Positions 39,460 through 40,442 of a stretch of 40,442 nt of DNA are shown one piece after another (position 1 is the first letter of the stretch; the number at the start of each line of letters is the position of its first letter). The notes under the pieces were generated by a model that saw only the letters and a program-made list of their open reading frames with translations, was not told where the DNA came from and did no database searches. The stretch covers positions 1-40,442 of the forward strand of contig NZ_RHHO01000028.1 in assembly GCF_003710865.1 (NCBI RefSeq), read 5' to 3'. The position numbers were made by a program, and so were the translations under genes. Source of the DNA: Brevibacillus borstelensis (GTDB lineage Bacteria; Bacillota; Bacilli; Brevibacillales; Brevibacillaceae).

Positions 39460-39884
39460 TTGCCGGGCAGTCGGATGTCACGCCAACCGCTTACATCACA
39501 TTGACCGTATTGATTATTGCCCACAGCAACTACCGTGCCGTCCGTTTTAAGCCCGATCGTATGAGCGCAACCCGCCGCTACCGCCACAATATCGCGCCAG
39601 CCGCTTACATTGCATTGGCCATGCTCATTCCACCCCACAGCCGCCACCGTACCGTCCGCTTTCAGCCTGATTGTATGAGCATTGCCCGTATGAGCATTAC
39701 CCGCCGCAACCGCCACCATGTCGCACCAGCCGCTTACATCGCATTGGCCATATCTATTATCACCCACAGCCGTCACCGTGCCGTCCGCTTTAAGGGCGAC
39801 GGTATGACGATAACCCGCCGCTATGGTATCTTTAGGCTACCATTTCTTCTTTAACGCCGCTTCTTTCGGTAAAATTTTATCCAT
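39456..39884 (-). pseudogene. RCC1-repeat protein gene with in-frame stop and truncated 3' end
   Basis: AAGGAGG precedes ATG 39884, which starts MDKILPKEAALKKKW, then TAG (39839-39837), then continues in the same frame PKDTIAAGYRHTVALKADGT and three further RCC1-type units of about 37 residues (AVGDNRYGQCDVSGW, AVGWNEHGQCNVSGW, AVGNNQYGQCDVSGW). The W-stop-P context suggests a TGG-to-TAG change. A 15-base duplication inserts a second GNAHT in unit 2. The frame ends abruptly at RDIRLPGN where the IS3-like fragment begins. RCC1 repeats form beta-propellers; a complete one needs about seven units, so this fragment would not fold as such. Confidence 0.75.
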
Positions 39885-40186
39885 GTTTTACCTCCTTGAA
39901 AACAAGAGCTATAAACGGCTCTACTTCGAGCGGATGCCGTGAAATTCGGCTTCTCGGCGATCCACGGGCATTGCATCTCCTCCTTTCCCTGATCATAGCG
40001 ATTCGGACACGGGCTTTCAACACACTAGCGATTTTGCATGGAGGTATTTCAATGGGGGAGATCTCTATTTCAACACCGTGCTACAAGTACCCAAAAGAAA
40101 AGCTTTCTCTGCGCTTACTCTTTGGCTACGTCCTCCATATGTGGACATTAACAAAGTGGTAGTATATGTGATATGCCATTAATTCC
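39885..40186. other. Spacer between RCC1 fragment and IS256 element
   Basis: Two tiny frames have good ribosome sites but no other support: a 16-codon one on the minus strand (39971-39921, AAAGGAGG upstream) and a 36-codon one on the plus strand (40052-40162, GGAGG upstream). I see no known element here. Confidence 0.3.
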
Positions 40187-40214
40187 GAGTCTGTAAAATA
40201 TTTTGTGTAAACTC
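40187..40214 (+). repeat. Left terminal inverted repeat of an IS256-family element
   Basis: GAGTCTGTAAAATATTTTGT followed by GTAAACTC is the typical IS256-family end, 74 bases before a transposase start codon, and matches the decayed end at 935-962. The right end lies outside the window. Confidence 0.8.
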
Positions 40215-40255
40215 TCAACCTCTAAACTACAATTAGGAGTAGAAAGGTTGGGAGA
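40212..40255 (+). terminator. Hairpin between IS end and transposase start
   Basis: TCTCAACCT and AGGTTGGGAGA pair across about 22 bases, just before the start codon. Such hairpins in IS elements limit transcription entering from outside or mask the ribosome site. Confidence 0.5.
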
Positions 40256-40260
40256 TTTTT

Positions 40261-40442
40261 ATGATGTCAAAAGAGCAGATCAAGCAGTGGATCAAAGAGA
40301 AAAACATGAAGTCAGTGGACGACGTACAGTCAGCGTTAAAGGATCTATTCGCAGACACAATCCAAGAAATGCTGGAAGCTGAAATCGAGTCCTCTCTTGG
40401 ATACGCCAAGCATGACATGAAAAACAAGCGGACAACCAACAG
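40261..40442 (+). CDS. IS256-family transposase, N-terminal part, runs off the window
   Basis: Open from ATG 40261 (or the adjacent ATG 40264) to the window edge, 60 residues visible. MSKEQIKQWIKEKNMKSVDD, then VQSALKDLFADTIQEMLEAEIESSLGYAKHD (in part) is the classic N-terminus of Mutator/IS256 transposases, with the F-x-x-x-L-Q-E-M-L-E-A-E-x-x-x-L-G-Y signature. No defects in the visible part, so the element may be intact and active. Catalytic Asp/Asp/Glu residues lie outside the window. Confidence 0.9.
   Translation, partial: MMSKEQIKQWIKEKNMKSVDDVQSALKDLFADTIQEMLEAEIESSLGYAKHDMKNKRTTN

Larger units (their letters stand above)
40187..40442 (+). mobile_element. IS256-family insertion sequence, left part
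   Basis: Terminal repeat, leader hairpin and transposase start are in the standard order. A relative, decayed and in opposite orientation, sits at 935-1718, so this lineage of IS has visited the region more than once. Confidence 0.85.

Noticed and set aside
39837..39839. Programmed readthrough or pyrrolysine at the TAG of the RCC1 gene
   Set aside because: No sign of a dedicated system, the gene is truncated at its other end and lies in IS debris, so plain decay is simpler.
39921..39971. 16-codon peptide with strong ribosome site before the RCC1 gene
   Set aside because: Too short to support; listed only as part of the spacer.

Overview
The window looks like chromosomal DNA of a Gram-positive, endospore-forming Firmicute, most likely Brevibacillus or a close relative in the Paenibacillaceae/Bacillaceae. 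This rests on AGGAGG-type ribosome sites before nearly every gene, on Bacillus-type gene families (YfhP, DUF2294, a Rok-like protein, MrgA-type Dps, YfmR-type ABC-F, BdhA), and on control sites of the Bacillus kind (Fur box, PerR box, CcpA cre sites, a SigD-like promoter). There are no rRNA or tRNA genes and no CRISPR array. Genus is an inference from gene content.

Layout. 1-1.75 kb is AT-rich and decayed: the end of a sigma-region-4 protein, an HTH/RsoA-like partner and two tiny membrane peptides, then a 5'-truncated IS256-family remnant read on the minus strand, with its terminal repeat and a 120-bp foldable inverted-repeat insert. 1.8-9.5 kb carries small membrane proteins (orphan, DUF423, DoxX, DUF350), a probable DUF6143 protein, an MFS exporter/ArsR-type regulator pair, a TolC-like secreted protein under a textbook Fur box, and YfhP. 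9.08-11.5 kb is a tight four-gene operon: unknown protein, Asp-rich lipoprotein, glutathionylspermidine-synthase-like ATP-grasp enzyme, DUF350 membrane protein. PepF follows.

13.9-21.9 kb is a formate/molybdenum module: mobB, moeA, an FdhF/YdeP-type molybdoenzyme, DUF2294 and an oxalate/formate (OFA) transporter all on the minus strand, with fdhD divergent and mobA convergent to it. Two cre-like sites and a terminator-like leader in front of the transporter suggest carbon-source control.

22-32.4 kb combines a chemoreceptor (SigD-like promoter), a sigma-54 activator, potABCD and, after a Nudix gene, a putrescine-type aminotransferase. Both potA and the aminotransferase have a -24/-12 promoter with exact GG-N10-GC spacing, and both have inverted repeats sharing TGAGAA/TTCTCA half-sites upstream. 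Together these read as an uptake-and-degradation regulon for polyamines run by the adjacent activator. Six 40-bp tandem repeats lie between potD and its terminator.

32.4-39 kb holds dps/mrgA with a PerR box, a Rok-like protein, a TauE/SafE permease, a YfmR/Uup-type ABC-F protein, a LacI regulator and bdhA with a perfect LacI-type operator. The last 1.4 kb is again mobile-element debris: an IS3-family transposase fragment, an RCC1-repeat gene broken by an in-frame TAG, and the intact left end of an IS256-family element that runs off the window.
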